From assembly GCA_900543975.1 (NCBI GenBank), contig UQTI01000030.1:1-34399 (forward strand): 34,399 nt of DNA. Direction: 5' to 3'. The translations under genes were made by a program, and so were the position numbers. The stretch is from an uncultured Prevotella sp. Lineage in GTDB: Bacteria > Bacteroidota > Bacteroidia > Bacteroidales > Bacteroidaceae. Positions 15,556 through 23,811 of the stretch are shown piece after piece (within the stretch, counting starts at the first letter, position 1; each line of letters starts with the position of its first letter). The notes under the pieces were generated by a model. It saw only the letters and a list, made by a program, of their open reading frames with translations. It was not told the origin of the DNA and searched no databases.

Positions 15556-15966
15556 TTACAAAATATACAGCCCGTGCAGGTTGCAATATTCGCGTGCTCT
15601 AATCTCGCCGACGTCGCAGCTCATAACCTTCTGTCCGCATGCCGTTGCGGGGTCCACAAGAAAGAGCGCCTCGGGCTTGTCGCCGGGATGCAGCTCGCGT
15701 CGCATGACGCAGAACGGCGTGAGCAGCTCAATCCATTGAATGTAGTGCCCCTCCACCATAGGGTGTTCTACGGCACCAACCTTCACCTTGAAGCCGCCCT
15801 CCACCTTTTCCACCACAGGCACATGCTTCTCATAAGCCCCGTCTGTAGAGTTGCCTTTCAGCAGCTCCATAGGTTTGCCACAGCACGAAAGCACGGCGCC
15901 TTCATGCAATACCTCAACGATGTTGCCGCAAATGGAGCAACGATAAATTTCTCTTGTTTTTGTCAT
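15556..15966 (-). CDS. dfx: Desulfoferrodoxin (superoxide reductase, 2Fe type)
   Basis: A cytoplasmic enzyme, 136 aa, that reduces superoxide to hydrogen peroxide without making oxygen, as suits an anaerobe. The N-terminal desulforedoxin domain has the rubredoxin-like iron ligands C10, C13, C28 and C29. The catalytic centre II ligands are H48 (YEKHVP), H68, H74 (VEHPMVEGHY), C128 and H131 (REYCNLHG). All ligands are present. It is monocistronic; a TATATTTG -7 box lies at 16044-16051 on the minus strand, and the 3' side faces pyrD across hairpin copy B. The electron donor, usually rubredoxin, is not encoded nearby. Confidence 0.96.
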   Translation of the reverse strand: MTKTREIYRCSICGNIVEVLHEGAVLSCCGKPMELLKGNSTDGAYEKHVPVVEKVEGGFKVKVGAVEHPMVEGHYIQWIELLTPFCVMRRELHPGDKPEALFLVDPATACGQKVMSCDVGEIRAREYCNLHGLYIL

Positions 15967-16043
15967 AGTTTGAGTCCTCCTGTTATGTTGTTAGAATATC
16001 TTCGTTTTTTGACAGTTAGCTGATCCTTTTTCGTTTTATGATG

Positions 16044-16051
16044 CAAATATA
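16044..16051 (-). promoter_or_regulatory. -7 box (TATATTTG) of the desulfoferrodoxin gene
   Basis: Exact TAnnTTTG on the minus strand, 78 bp upstream of the ATG. A TTTG-like or ATTG -33 lies about 15-20 bp further upstream. Confidence 0.5.
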
Positions 16052-16124
16052 GCGATTATTTCAACACAAAACAATGGTTTGGCCAAATTTTTTTTTGAAC
16101 ACCTTCTTAAGTATGTGCTCATAA

Positions 16125-16898
16125 TCACACGGTTAGCCTGATGTAGGCCCTGTCGTCGAAACTGTTGTTGCCCTCGACAAGCCCTTTGGTGGCTACGAAC
16201 GACGAAATGTTTTGCGGATCGTCGGCGAGTTGCCGCGCCAGAGCTTCCTCGCTCTCTTTGAGGGTGGGGTGGAGGAAGGGGTAGCCGTCTGATGCGAGCA
16301 CGGCAGCGTGGCTTACGGCAACGGTGCGTGTGCCAGCCATGTAGATGGGCGTTCCGTCGATCACGGCGTAGCTTGTGTTCTGTCCTTGCAGCATGGCTTC
16401 AACGAGCTGAGGCTCTATGGCGCGGCGGGCATCGGCTGGCGCCATGCCATCCTTTATCATGTTGGCGCGAAGGGTAGCGATGTGCTGCTCATAAGGTTTG
16501 GCGTTGTCGAAAAAGGTGTTGTCGACGATGGCTTGACAGTCGCCTACCATCCACACCTCGCGTCGCTGCACGCTGTAAATTATGGCTGAGGCCGTGAGCC
16601 GTTCTTCGGGGTGAGCGCCCATGCGTTCTGCCACCCCGTGCCGCTCATATTCGTTGGCTATGCGCCGTGTCACGCCCTCACAAAACTGCTCCATGGTCGT
16701 TGATGCAGGCATGGTCTTGATGTGTTGCGAGATGATAAGCATGGCCAGTCGTCCGTTCTTCATCGTCGGGTCCAGACGGCGTGGCGTCTTGCTGGTGCTG
16801 CCGTCAATGACGGCTGCAAACCACGGCGTTATGACCATGCCGTCCTCACAGTCGGCTTCCGTGTGCTTGCCGCAGATGTAGCTTTCTTCTATCTTCAT
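16125..16898 (-). CDS. PP2C-like serine/threonine phosphatase
   Basis: 257 aa, no signal peptide. It has the acidic metal-binding pattern of PP2C phosphatases: CEDG (E18, D19), AAVIDGSTS (D32-G33), a VGD turn (118-120), LASDGYP (203-205) and a final FDDRA (D248, D249). Spacing is compact compared with eukaryotic PP2C but close to bacterial versions, so the Mn/Mg-dependent phosphatase fold is likely. It follows a serine/threonine kinase gene by 65 bp on the same strand, so it probably reverses that kinase's phosphorylation. The divergence of the family leaves the actual substrate open; a phosphatase of small molecules cannot be excluded. Confidence 0.75.
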   Translation of the reverse strand: MKIEESYICGKHTEADCEDGMVITPWFAAVIDGSTSKTPRRLDPTMKNGRLAMLIISQHIKTMPASTTMEQFCEGVTRRIANEYERHGVAERMGAHPEERLTASAIIYSVQRREVWMVGDCQAIVDNTFFDNAKPYEQHIATLRANMIKDGMAPADARRAIEPQLVEAMLQGQNTSYAVIDGTPIYMAGTRTVAVSHAAVLASDGYPFLHPTLKESEEALARQLADDPQNISSFVATKGLVEGNNSFDDRAYIRLTV

Positions 16899-16963
16899 GT
16901 TTTGTGAAAGTTGAGTAAATGAGTAAAGATGTTAAACGAGATGTGTTGCTTGTCTTTCTGTTT

Positions 16964-18787
16964 TCAAGAATTCTTTTCCATCCATGCTTTGGCTGTAGCG
17001 TCTCCTTTGTTTGCAGACCTCAGATACCACTCTCTTGCTTTCTCGATATCTTGAGGAACACCTATTCCTTTTTCATAGCAATAAGCCAATCGCCGTTGTC
17101 CAACGGCATGGCCTTGCTCTGCCGATTTCCTGAACAGCGCAGCCGCCTTGTTACAGTCTTTCTCCACGCCTTGGCCCAACTGGTAGCAATGGCCTAATCG
17201 CCATTGTCCCTCAGCGTGTCCTTGTTCTGCCGCTTTTCTGAACCATCCCACGGCTTCGGCAAAATCTTTGTTTACGCCTAAGCCCAAGAAATAGTTTTGG
17301 GCCAATCGCCATTGTCCCTCAGCGTTTCCTCGATAAGCCGATTTTATGAGCCATTCCGTGGCTTTAACATAATCCTGTTCAACACCTTTGCCCAAAAGAT
17401 AGCAGGTAGCCAGTCGCCATTGTCCCACACCGCTTCCTTGCTCTGCCGACCTCTTGTACAGTTTGGCTGCTTTCACATAGTCTTTTTCCACACCTTCCCC
17501 GCAATAGAAGCATAGGCCCAAGACCCATTGGCCTACAGCGTGTCCTTGCTTTGCCGATTGCTTGAACATGTTCACGGCTTTAGATAGGTCTTTCTCTACG
17601 CCTTGTCCGTTCATATAGCATCGGCCTAAAAACAGTTTGCCCGCAGCATTGTCTTGGTCCGCCGATCTCTTGTACCATTCCACAGCTTTGGCAAAATCTT
17701 TCTTTACACCATATCCCGACTCATAACTCTCTCCCAATCTCCATTGAGCTTCTGCGTCTCCTTGTTCCGCCGCTTTTCTGTATTTCTCTATCGTTTCGCT
17801 GTTTTTCATATTAATTCTTTTTAAGTTGTCCTTACCGTCACCGTTGTCCTTTCCTTGTTTCAAAACGCCCTCCATCTCATTTGGCTTCCTTACAATAAAC
17901 GCTCTGAACGAGCACATGCTTAAATCTTTCTTGGCGCTTGCCAAAAGGAAGAGGGAGAGCAAGGTCTTCATGTCTTCATCTGTCAGTAGTTCTTGCATCG
18001 CAGCGAGCACCTTGCTCTTGCTTAAATCAATATAATCGTTGGCAGAGAACAACAGACGTTCGGAGGTGCCAAAAGCGTTCCATAATGAGGGCTTAAGAGA
18101 AAGAGCCTTTAAGGAAAGTGCTATTGAAGCCAAAGAAAAATCGTCTATGTTTTCGTCAAAATCGTCAACAGTGCGAAGGGGATGAGAGAATGTGTTTGTG
18201 TTGAAGACGGGCGATTTCTGTCTTTTCATTGTTGGCACGAACATGTCGTCATAATCAATAAGTGTGAGTGTTCCATCGGGTCGCACCATTATGTTTTTGG
18301 GCTTGATGTCGCCATGGGCAAACGGCTGTGAGCGAAGCCATGCTGCCATCTCACAGAAACGGAAGCTGAGCATCGACATGGCGTCTTGGTCATGATAATT
18401 GTCGGCAACGTATGTTTCCATGGTCTCGCCGTCAATCCAGTCCATCAGCAGTACAGCAAATTCATTCTCCTCATAGTTGCAGTCTACAAACAGCTCTTTT
18501 TCCATGTATTTCATCGATGTAATATACATTGAGTTAACGCCCTTGAGCGCATCAGCAATCTGGGGGTAAACTTCTGCCCGTCCTTCTCGTTCCTCAGTGA
18601 AACATTTTAGGGCGTAATACTTTCCCGTTTGCTCTTCTTTCATCTTAAACACAACAGCCGATGCCCCGTTGCAATGATACGGTTCATCATGGTTATCAAA
18701 CACGGGTGTGAGGTGTCCCAACTGGTTAAGATTGAGCTCTGCATTTTGAATGGCTCTAACATATTCGGATATTAAGGGATATTGCAT
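16964..18787 (-). CDS. Serine/threonine protein kinase with seven Sel1 repeats
   Basis: 607 aa, cytoplasmic. Residues ~25-300 form a Hanks-type kinase domain with a degenerate Gly loop (GASAVVFKMK, 41-50), VAIK-type K61 (YYALKCF), the catalytic loop HGDIKPKN (158-165, D160) and DYD (178-180) in place of DFG. All catalytic residues are present. A basic linker leads to seven consecutive 36-residue Sel1 repeats (345-596, e.g. AEGQWRLGHCYQLGQGVEKD) that form an alpha-solenoid for protein binding. No transmembrane segment is visible, unlike PknB-type kinases. The PP2C-like gene follows at 65 bp, forming a kinase-phosphatase pair. The physiological target is unknown; the solenoid presumably selects it. 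Confidence 0.88.
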   Translation of the reverse strand: MQYPLISEYVRAIQNAELNLNQLGHLTPVFDNHDEPYHCNGASAVVFKMKEEQTGKYYALKCFTEEREGRAEVYPQIADALKGVNSMYITSMKYMEKELFVDCNYEENEFAVLLMDWIDGETMETYVADNYHDQDAMSMLSFRFCEMAAWLRSQPFAHGDIKPKNIMVRPDGTLTLIDYDDMFVPTMKRQKSPVFNTNTFSHPLRTVDDFDENIDDFSLASIALSLKALSLKPSLWNAFGTSERLLFSANDYIDLSKSKVLAAMQELLTDEDMKTLLSLFLLASAKKDLSMCSFRAFIVRKPNEMEGVLKQGKDNGDGKDNLKRINMKNSETIEKYRKAAEQGDAEAQWRLGESYESGYGVKKDFAKAVEWYKRSADQDNAAGKLFLGRCYMNGQGVEKDLSKAVNMFKQSAKQGHAVGQWVLGLCFYCGEGVEKDYVKAAKLYKRSAEQGSGVGQWRLATCYLLGKGVEQDYVKATEWLIKSAYRGNAEGQWRLAQNYFLGLGVNKDFAEAVGWFRKAAEQGHAEGQWRLGHCYQLGQGVEKDCNKAAALFRKSAEQGHAVGQRRLAYCYEKGIGVPQDIEKAREWYLRSANKGDATAKAWMEKNS

Positions 18788-18904
18788 GGCGTTAATTTTA
18801 AATGAGGTGTTGTAAATTTGTTTAATGCTCTTTAATTCTCTTTAATTCTCTTTTGTGTCCTTGGTGCTCTTCTTTCTTGTGTTCTTTCGTGCCCAAGAGC
18901 ATTG

Positions 18905-19504
18905 TCAATTGAGAAAATAGACAGGCGAGTTTCTTGCACCTTCTTTTTTCAGCAGTCCTGTCTCGGTGAAATATCTGAGCCATTTTAGAGCAGCGTTTCG
19001 TCGCAGCCCAAACTCTTGCTCCATGGCGCGGCGTGTCAGGCAGTTGTTGGTGGCGAAATAGAGGGTTATCTTCTCCTTCAGCTCGTCTTCTGTCAGGTTT
19101 GCCGACTTCGTTGTGAACGTTGCCCGTTCAAAGCGCACGCCTTTTCTCACCTCTTTCAGCAAGGTGGCATCGGGACGGAAGCGTATGTTGCGCACAGACA
19201 GATAGTCGGCACGCACCTTGTCTATTGGCTTGTCTTCGGGCATGTCCATGTCTACAGCCAGAGAGAAATAGCCAATGGATGGAATGTAGAAGCGGTGGCC
19301 TTCAATAAGCTCCCTTGTCATGTGCTCGCGCAGAGCCGACAGCGTGGCTTCCACGTCGCCTTTTGTCAGCGAACAGCTGGCCTGGATGTGGCTTTTCAGC
19401 TGTTCGGCAGTCATGGCCGGTTGGTCGAATATTTGTGCAAAATGGCGGTCCTTTCCTGTGCCTTGCGAGTTCTTGATTGAATGAATTTCGTATTTTATGC
19501 TCAT
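18905..19504 (-). CDS. HU-like DNA-binding protein with C-terminal winged-helix segment
   Basis: 199 aa from the start chosen. Residues ~1-125 look like the extended HU-like domain common in Bacteroidales: LTKGDVEATLSALREHM, then GHRFYIPSIGYFSLAV, the HU-type turn before the DNA-binding arm. Residues ~140-199 (LTRRAMEQEFGLRRNAALKWLRYFTETGLLKKEG) resemble a helix-turn-helix or winged helix. The frame is open to an ATG at 19597, but a TATCTTTG -7 box at 19533-19540 lies between the two, so MSIKYEIHS at 19504 is the start. It is 117 bp upstream of the kinase gene on the same strand and may be co-transcribed, though an AT-rich gap separates them. Confidence 0.72.
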   Translation of the reverse strand: MSIKYEIHSIKNSQGTGKDRHFAQIFDQPAMTAEQLKSHIQASCSLTKGDVEATLSALREHMTRELIEGHRFYIPSIGYFSLAVDMDMPEDKPIDKVRADYLSVRNIRFRPDATLLKEVRKGVRFERATFTTKSANLTEDELKEKITLYFATNNCLTRRAMEQEFGLRRNAALKWLRYFTETGLLKKEGARNSPVYFLN

Positions 19505-19532
19505 TGCGTTGTTAAGATTGTTTGTCGTTATG

Positions 19533-19563
19533 CAAAGATACACAATCGCGCAAGCAAAGTCAA
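19533..19563 (-). promoter_or_regulatory. Promoter of the HU-like gene
   Basis: On the minus strand TATCTTTG (19533-19540) is preceded by TTGAC (19559-19563) at about 18 bp. Transcription would start near 19526, 22 bp before the ATG at 19504. Confidence 0.55.
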
Positions 19564-19863
19564 GAGAAAAGGGCAAAAATATTTTTAGAAAAAACAATAT
19601 GGTGCATGTTAAGCTTTCGCAAGAGCATTTTCTTCCAAAATCTTTTATGTTTTTAGATAACTTATGAATTGTAATTTGGACATTGCAAAAATAGAGTTTT
19701 CTTGTTGCATAAATGTTAATGTTGGGGAAATATTTGTTTAATTGTCGAATAATATTGTGATATTAAAATATTTTATGACGTTGATTTTTAGTAAGTTATA
19801 ATTTTTAACAGTGTGCTCTTGCTTTTTTTTGTTTAAACATATAAGCCTTATTGTTTTTTTTTG

Positions 19864-19871
19864 TAATTTTG
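19864..19871 (+). promoter_or_regulatory. -7 box (TAATTTTG) for the leader and secreted-protein gene
   Basis: Exact TAnnTTTG, preceded by T-rich DNA but without a clear -33 TTTG. It is the only candidate before the ATG at 20350. Confidence 0.4.
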
Positions 19872-20109
19872 CACCCGAAAATCAGAACTCTCAAAAAGAG
19901 AACAAAAATGATGTAAAAAAACAGGATTGTATTACAAGATGGCTAATGTTGAATTGGAGGGCATTTATTAAAATAATAATGTCTGAAAAGGAATAAATAT
20001 ACTTCACTTTTTTATTAGAAAACAAAGCTTCAGACTATCATTAATGTATAATGTTGATTGTCTGGCGCAAAACAAATATGTCTTTTACAAAGCATAAAAG
20101 CTGAGAAAG

Positions 20110-20161
20110 GACATTAAAACCTCCGATATGTCAGACAAGGAGGGGGAGGCTTTACATGCCT
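20110..20161 (+). ncRNA. Candidate pseudoknot / SD-sequestering leader structure
   Basis: GACAT (20110-20114) can pair with ATGTC (20128-20132). The loop between them contains CCTCC (20120-20124), complementary to GGAGG at 20139-20143, which would make an H-type pseudoknot. A second GGAGG (20145-20149) is 6 nt before the ATG of a micro-ORF. AGGC (20147-20150) can pair with GCCT (20158-20161), placing that ATG in a loop. Strong Shine-Dalgarno motifs are rare in Bacteroidetes, so a regulated translation site is plausible. The fold was drawn by eye. Confidence 0.4.
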
Positions 20162-20221
20162 AAAAACGCCGAAGAGGTGGAAGCCACGGGCGGCAGAACC
20201 CGAAGAAGAAAACGTGGTTAA
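20156..20221 (+). CDS. 21-codon micro-ORF with strong Shine-Dalgarno
   Basis: Starts MPKNAEEVEATGG and ends in a basic TRRRKRG. GGAGG ends 6 nt before the ATG, the ideal spacing and the strongest ribosome-binding site in the window. I recognise no family. The basic C terminus resembles an RNA- or ribosome-binding tail, but a regulatory leader peptide is equally possible. A second micro-ORF of 16 codons (MRFVKVDSFSPKRYIS) follows at 20228-20278. Confidence 0.35.
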   Translation: MPKNAEEVEATGGRTRRRKRG

Positions 20222-20349
20222 AGAAAAATGCGATTCGTAAAGGTTGATTCATTCAGCCCAAAACGTTATATAAGCTGACGATAGAAAACAAATAATAAAC
20301 TCTCTTAATAAGTAATTTTTAAAAAATTGTTATTCATTTAAAAACGATT

Positions 20350-23300
20350 ATGAATCTTATGAATTTCAAAGTTTTTAAAGCAGCCGCAATTGTGGCTGTT
20401 ATCTTCATGCTGCTTCCCCTGAAGGCAGTAGGACAGGCAAATACCTACTATAGCAAGGGGGGGGGGAATTTTCGTAACCCGATGAAATCGCGCATGGCGC
20501 TTGTTGGCCATAACTGTATGGTAAGCCGCCTTGCTGATGGTGTAACTGTTGGTTCTGGTTCTAAGAACCTCTCCTATTTGTGCGATGATGATCTGGACAA
20601 CTACTACACTCTTCCAAGTGTAGCAAACGTTAACCTTATTGTCGGATCGCCTATTGTCGCTGTGAAAGACATGAAACACTACATCGACAAAGACACAAAG
20701 GCTGGTTTCAAAATTTCTGGTGAAAGCAGCTTGTTGAAACTCGATGTTCTGAAAACAAACTACCAAATTCGTTTCTACAAAGATGGAAAGCCTTTGTTGA
20801 CATCTGATATTGAACAGCTTGGTTTCTCTGTGCTTGAACTGACTCTTGGTAGTGTTAGTTTTGACAACAATCTCGTAGATATCGTTGCTGCCAAACAGCC
20901 TACAGAAGACTATGATGAGATTGCGCTCATCGGAAAAAGCGGCGTGAATATTGATGCCGTAAACGGTCTGAGGATTTATTATGCTTTCGTGGGTGATGCG
21001 GAATATTCGTTGACGAAAACGAAAATCAAACAATACGAAGAGAACATTACATTAAATGCAAAATCAAGCACACATCCGACAGATTTGCCATTGATAGGTA
21101 ACCTGAATTACCTAAACAGAGATCTTATAGACGACGACCTTTCAAATGGCATCGCAATTTCTGCACTCTTGCAGCTTGGCTCTTCTGGTTATGCACAAGT
21201 CATTGCCAATAATGGAAAGAGCACAGAAACATTCCCTGCAGGAACAGAAGCTGGCTTTGTGTATAGCGATGGAGCTCTGATTGGTGCAGGCGTAACTCCT
21301 GTCATTTATCTTCTTGATAAGAATGGCAATAAGATTTACGAAAAAGCTATAAAAACAACCGTGCTGTCTGTTTCTATAGGTGGCGAACAAAAGAAAGTAT
21401 CCATTAAGGCTCCTGTTGATTTCTCAGGCATCAAATTCAGAACAATGGGAGTGGAAGTTGCTAATGGTGTCACCGCCAACTATGCCTTTATCATTCCAAA
21501 GCCCGAATCAGCTGGCCATCAATGTGAGATGAGCCCTGCGGCAAGTCTCGACCTCTGCAATTGCAACTCTCATTATCAGCTCAAATGGGATAAGGAAAAC
21601 TTCCCAAATGCAACATGGGACATTAAAACGACATCAGACAAAAAAGTAAAGTTTGACCCAACAAACAACACTCTCGATTTCAGCGAGACTGATAGCTACC
21701 AGAATAATACCGGCGAGAAAGTGACGGTAGAGATGATGCTAAAGAGCGACAAGGACAATTGCTTCCAGACCATCACAATAAATTGGGGTGGCTCTACCGA
21801 GCAGAAGCCGGAAAACAAGAGGGAAACCGTGCTCTATAATACCGATCCTGCCAATCCTGTATATGAGATGGGCGATGGCAGCAGTTTCGGCATCAATCTT
21901 CTCTCTATTGTAAAGAATTCTGCCAACATCATCTCGTCTAATATCAGCAGCTATGCAACCTATTTCGGTGGCGTTTCTATCGGCGATTCTTACCTCTGTA
22001 GCGTTAAGAAAAAGGATGGTAAAATCTTTGATGAAACAAATGCTCGCCAAAGCGGTGAACGCCAGGTTGGTTTCGTTGTAACAGCCAAGGGCACAGGCCT
22101 TAGTGCAGATGTGCTCAAGCTGATGAATGTCAGACTTTATAACGAAGGCAAACAGGTTGCTGATGGTGTCACCACAGCTGCCGTAGCAGCCAAGCTGATT
22201 GGTAGTCAGAACTCGCATAAGATCAGATATTCAATCAATGTTCCTGCATCTACTGTTTTCGACGAAATACGTCTCTACTCTACTGGTCTGTTAGGCGCAG
22301 ACCTCAGCGTGATGAACATCTACTATGCTTACACAGCCGATGCAGATGCTGTGCTCGATGACCCGTTGGAGGGTGCAGAAATAATTTCGTTCGACAAAAC
22401 AAATGCCAGCATCGATGCTGATAGAACACAGTCTATCGGAGGGGTAAACGGCGGAAACGGTCTGAAAGACCTCACCAACTGCATTGACGGTTCTCTCGAA
22501 ACAAAGACAACCTTCCCTACAGGATTGAAACTTGCATCAGGCTCGGTGCTTGCCGTAAAACTTGGTGTTACTGCAACGCGTAACAAGCAGCTTGTAGTGG
22601 TTATAAACAAGGATGCTGTAGGCGTAGGTGTAAGCTTGGCCGATGCCATCGTTGTGAAAACTTATAAGACAGGCCAGGATGAACCCGTAGAGACTTTCAA
22701 CGATTGGAGCGTGCTTGGTGCCAATGTCATAACTCTTGGCGACAAGGGTTACATCTTTATAAATCCGACAGCCGACTATGATGAGGTGGCTATAACGGAA
22801 GGTGCAGGGCTTGATCTCCTTACAGGACTGTCTGTTTATGGCCTCCTGCTGCGTAACGACAAGGACGGTGACGGCACACCTGACGTGGACGAGCCAGCAG
22901 ACGACTGCAAGCAAGACCTCGTTTTCCAAGAGAACGTGCATCTTAATGAAAAGAGCACAAAGACTTACAAGGAAAATCTGACGATGTATTTCCAGCGCAC
23001 TTTCGTAGCTGATAAATGGAACTCGCTCATCATGCCTGTAAGCTTGACCAAAGCACAGTTTACCCAAGCCTTTGGCGAAACGGCACAGCTTGCTCAGGCA
23101 AACAAGGTTTATGAAGCAAACAACGGCAATCTGATCATCGGATTTAGTCTGGTGGAGGAAACTGATGCGCAAAGCCCATATCTGGTTGCCAACAAGCCTT
23201 ACATCATCAAGGTCGCTAAAGATTTTGTTGAGAAACATGTAATAGCAGAAAAGAACCCCCAGCTGACTATCGATGCAGGACCTTTAACGGGTCAGGTTTA

Positions 23301-23760
23301 TACTGTGGACAATTCGCTCGCAGCTGGTGGCATAAGCTACACATACGACGATGTCAAAGCTAACAATCCTGTAAACGTCGACTTCACTGTAGATGCAGCC
23401 ATCACAACCAAATGGGGTATGACCGACTTGAAGTTTAAGGGCAGCTATAACAATCATCAGAACCTTGATGCAGGCAACTACATCTGGAATAACGGCAAGC
23501 TCTATCACCTCACCAAGGCCAACCACTGGATGAAGGGTTACCGCTGCTGGCTTGTTCCTTCATGGGTTAACCATGAAAATGCCAAACTTCTTACCTTTGG
23601 TTTCGGAGATGGTGAGACAACGGGTGTAGACGTGCCTTTTGCCGACATCAGCACAAACAACAGCAAGGTGTACAACCTTAACGGTCAGCGTGTAGACAAT
23701 ATGCTGGGTGTGCAGCCAGGCATCTACATAGTGAACGGCAAGAAGGTGGTTGTTAAGTAA
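20350..23760 (+). CDS. Large secreted repeat protein with G10 tract and type IX-like C-terminal signal
   Basis: 1136 aa, unknown function. A signal peptide ends near VGQA-N (residue 30). Ten consecutive G at 20457-20466 encode K36 and Gly37-39, just inside the mature N terminus. Adding or losing one G gives a stop within about 10 codons, so the locus can switch on and off by slippage. The body holds four copies of a ~150-residue domain (about 45-215, 255-390, 515-665, 705-835), each with the pattern DDDLxN..., xxGFxxx..., (D)YDEIxL and GLxIYYAF. A Ca-binding-like DKDGDGTPDVDEP follows (837-848), then a C-terminal region with ADKWNSLIMPVSLT. The end, VYNLNGQRVD...QPGIYIVNGKKVVVK, matches the amylase terminus. 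It is likely cell-surface exposed. A 57-aa gene follows 51 bp downstream. Confidence 0.85.
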   Translation: MNLMNFKVFKAAAIVAVIFMLLPLKAVGQANTYYSKGGGNFRNPMKSRMALVGHNCMVSRLADGVTVGSGSKNLSYLCDDDLDNYYTLPSVANVNLIVGSPIVAVKDMKHYIDKDTKAGFKISGESSLLKLDVLKTNYQIRFYKDGKPLLTSDIEQLGFSVLELTLGSVSFDNNLVDIVAAKQPTEDYDEIALIGKSGVNIDAVNGLRIYYAFVGDAEYSLTKTKIKQYEENITLNAKSSTHPTDLPLIGNLNYLNRDLIDDDLSNGIAISALLQLGSSGYAQVIANNGKSTETFPAGTEAGFVYSDGALIGAGVTPVIYLLDKNGNKIYEKAIKTTVLSVSIGGEQKKVSIKAPVDFSGIKFRTMGVEVANGVTANYAFIIPKPESAGHQCEMSPAASLDLCNCNSHYQLKWDKENFPNATWDIKTTSDKKVKFDPTNNTLDFSETDSYQNNTGEKVTVEMMLKSDKDNCFQTITINWGGSTEQKPENKRETVLYNTDPANPVYEMGDGSSFGINLLSIVKNSANIISSNISSYATYFGGVSIGDSYLCSVKKKDGKIFDETNARQSGERQVGFVVTAKGTGLSADVLKLMNVRLYNEGKQVADGVTTAAVAAKLIGSQNSHKIRYSINVPASTVFDEIRLYSTGLLGADLSVMNIYYAYTADADAVLDDPLEGAEIISFDKTNASIDADRTQSIGGVNGGNGLKDLTNCIDGSLETKTTFPTGLKLASGSVLAVKLGVTATRNKQLVVVINKDAVGVGVSLADAIVVKTYKTGQDEPVETFNDWSVLGANVITLGDKGYIFINPTADYDEVAITEGAGLDLLTGLSVYGLLLRNDKDGDGTPDVDEPADDCKQDLVFQENVHLNEKSTKTYKENLTMYFQRTFVADKWNSLIMPVSLTKAQFTQAFGETAQLAQANKVYEANNGNLIIGFSLVEETDAQSPYLVANKPYIIKVAKDFVEKHVIAEKNPQLTIDAGPLTGQVYTVDNSLAAGGISYTYDDVKANNPVNVDFTVDAAITTKWGMTDLKFKGSYNNHQNLDAGNYIWNNGKLYHLTKANHWMKGYRCWLVPSWVNHENAKLLTFGFGDGETTGVDVPFADISTNNSKVYNLNGQRVDNMLGVQPGIYIVNGKKVVVK
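20457..20466 (+). repeat. Poly-G tract (G10), candidate phase-variation site
   Basis: Ten G in a row immediately after the signal-peptide coding region. In the sequence given the frame is open (ON). With 9 G the frame reaches TGA, and with 11 G it reaches TAA, both within about 30 nt of the tract. Confidence 0.8.
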
Positions 23761-23811
23761 GAAAAAGGGTTTAGAGAACAGAAATGTTTTAGAAAACAAA
23801 AATAAGATTTT

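Larger units (their letters stand above)
19598..20349 (+). other. 750 bp AT-rich regulatory region and leader of the G10-tract gene
   Basis: No conventional gene is seen. The only TAnnTTTG facing right is TAATTTTG at 19864-19871, so the downstream gene would have a leader of about 470 nt. The leader contains a small inverted repeat (CTCTC/GAGAG type, ~19888-19902), a pseudoknot-like fold with GGAGG motifs (20110-20161), and two micro-ORFs (20156-20221, 20228-20278). Bases 19598-19860 are AT-rich with nothing I can name. Confidence 0.5.

Noticed and set aside
15508..16023. 171-codon open frame on the plus strand
   Set aside because: Shadow of desulfoferrodoxin, whose metal ligands are complete.
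20338..21033. 231-codon open frame on the minus strand
   Set aside because: Antisense to the secreted repeat protein, which has a signal peptide, repeats and a C-terminal signal.
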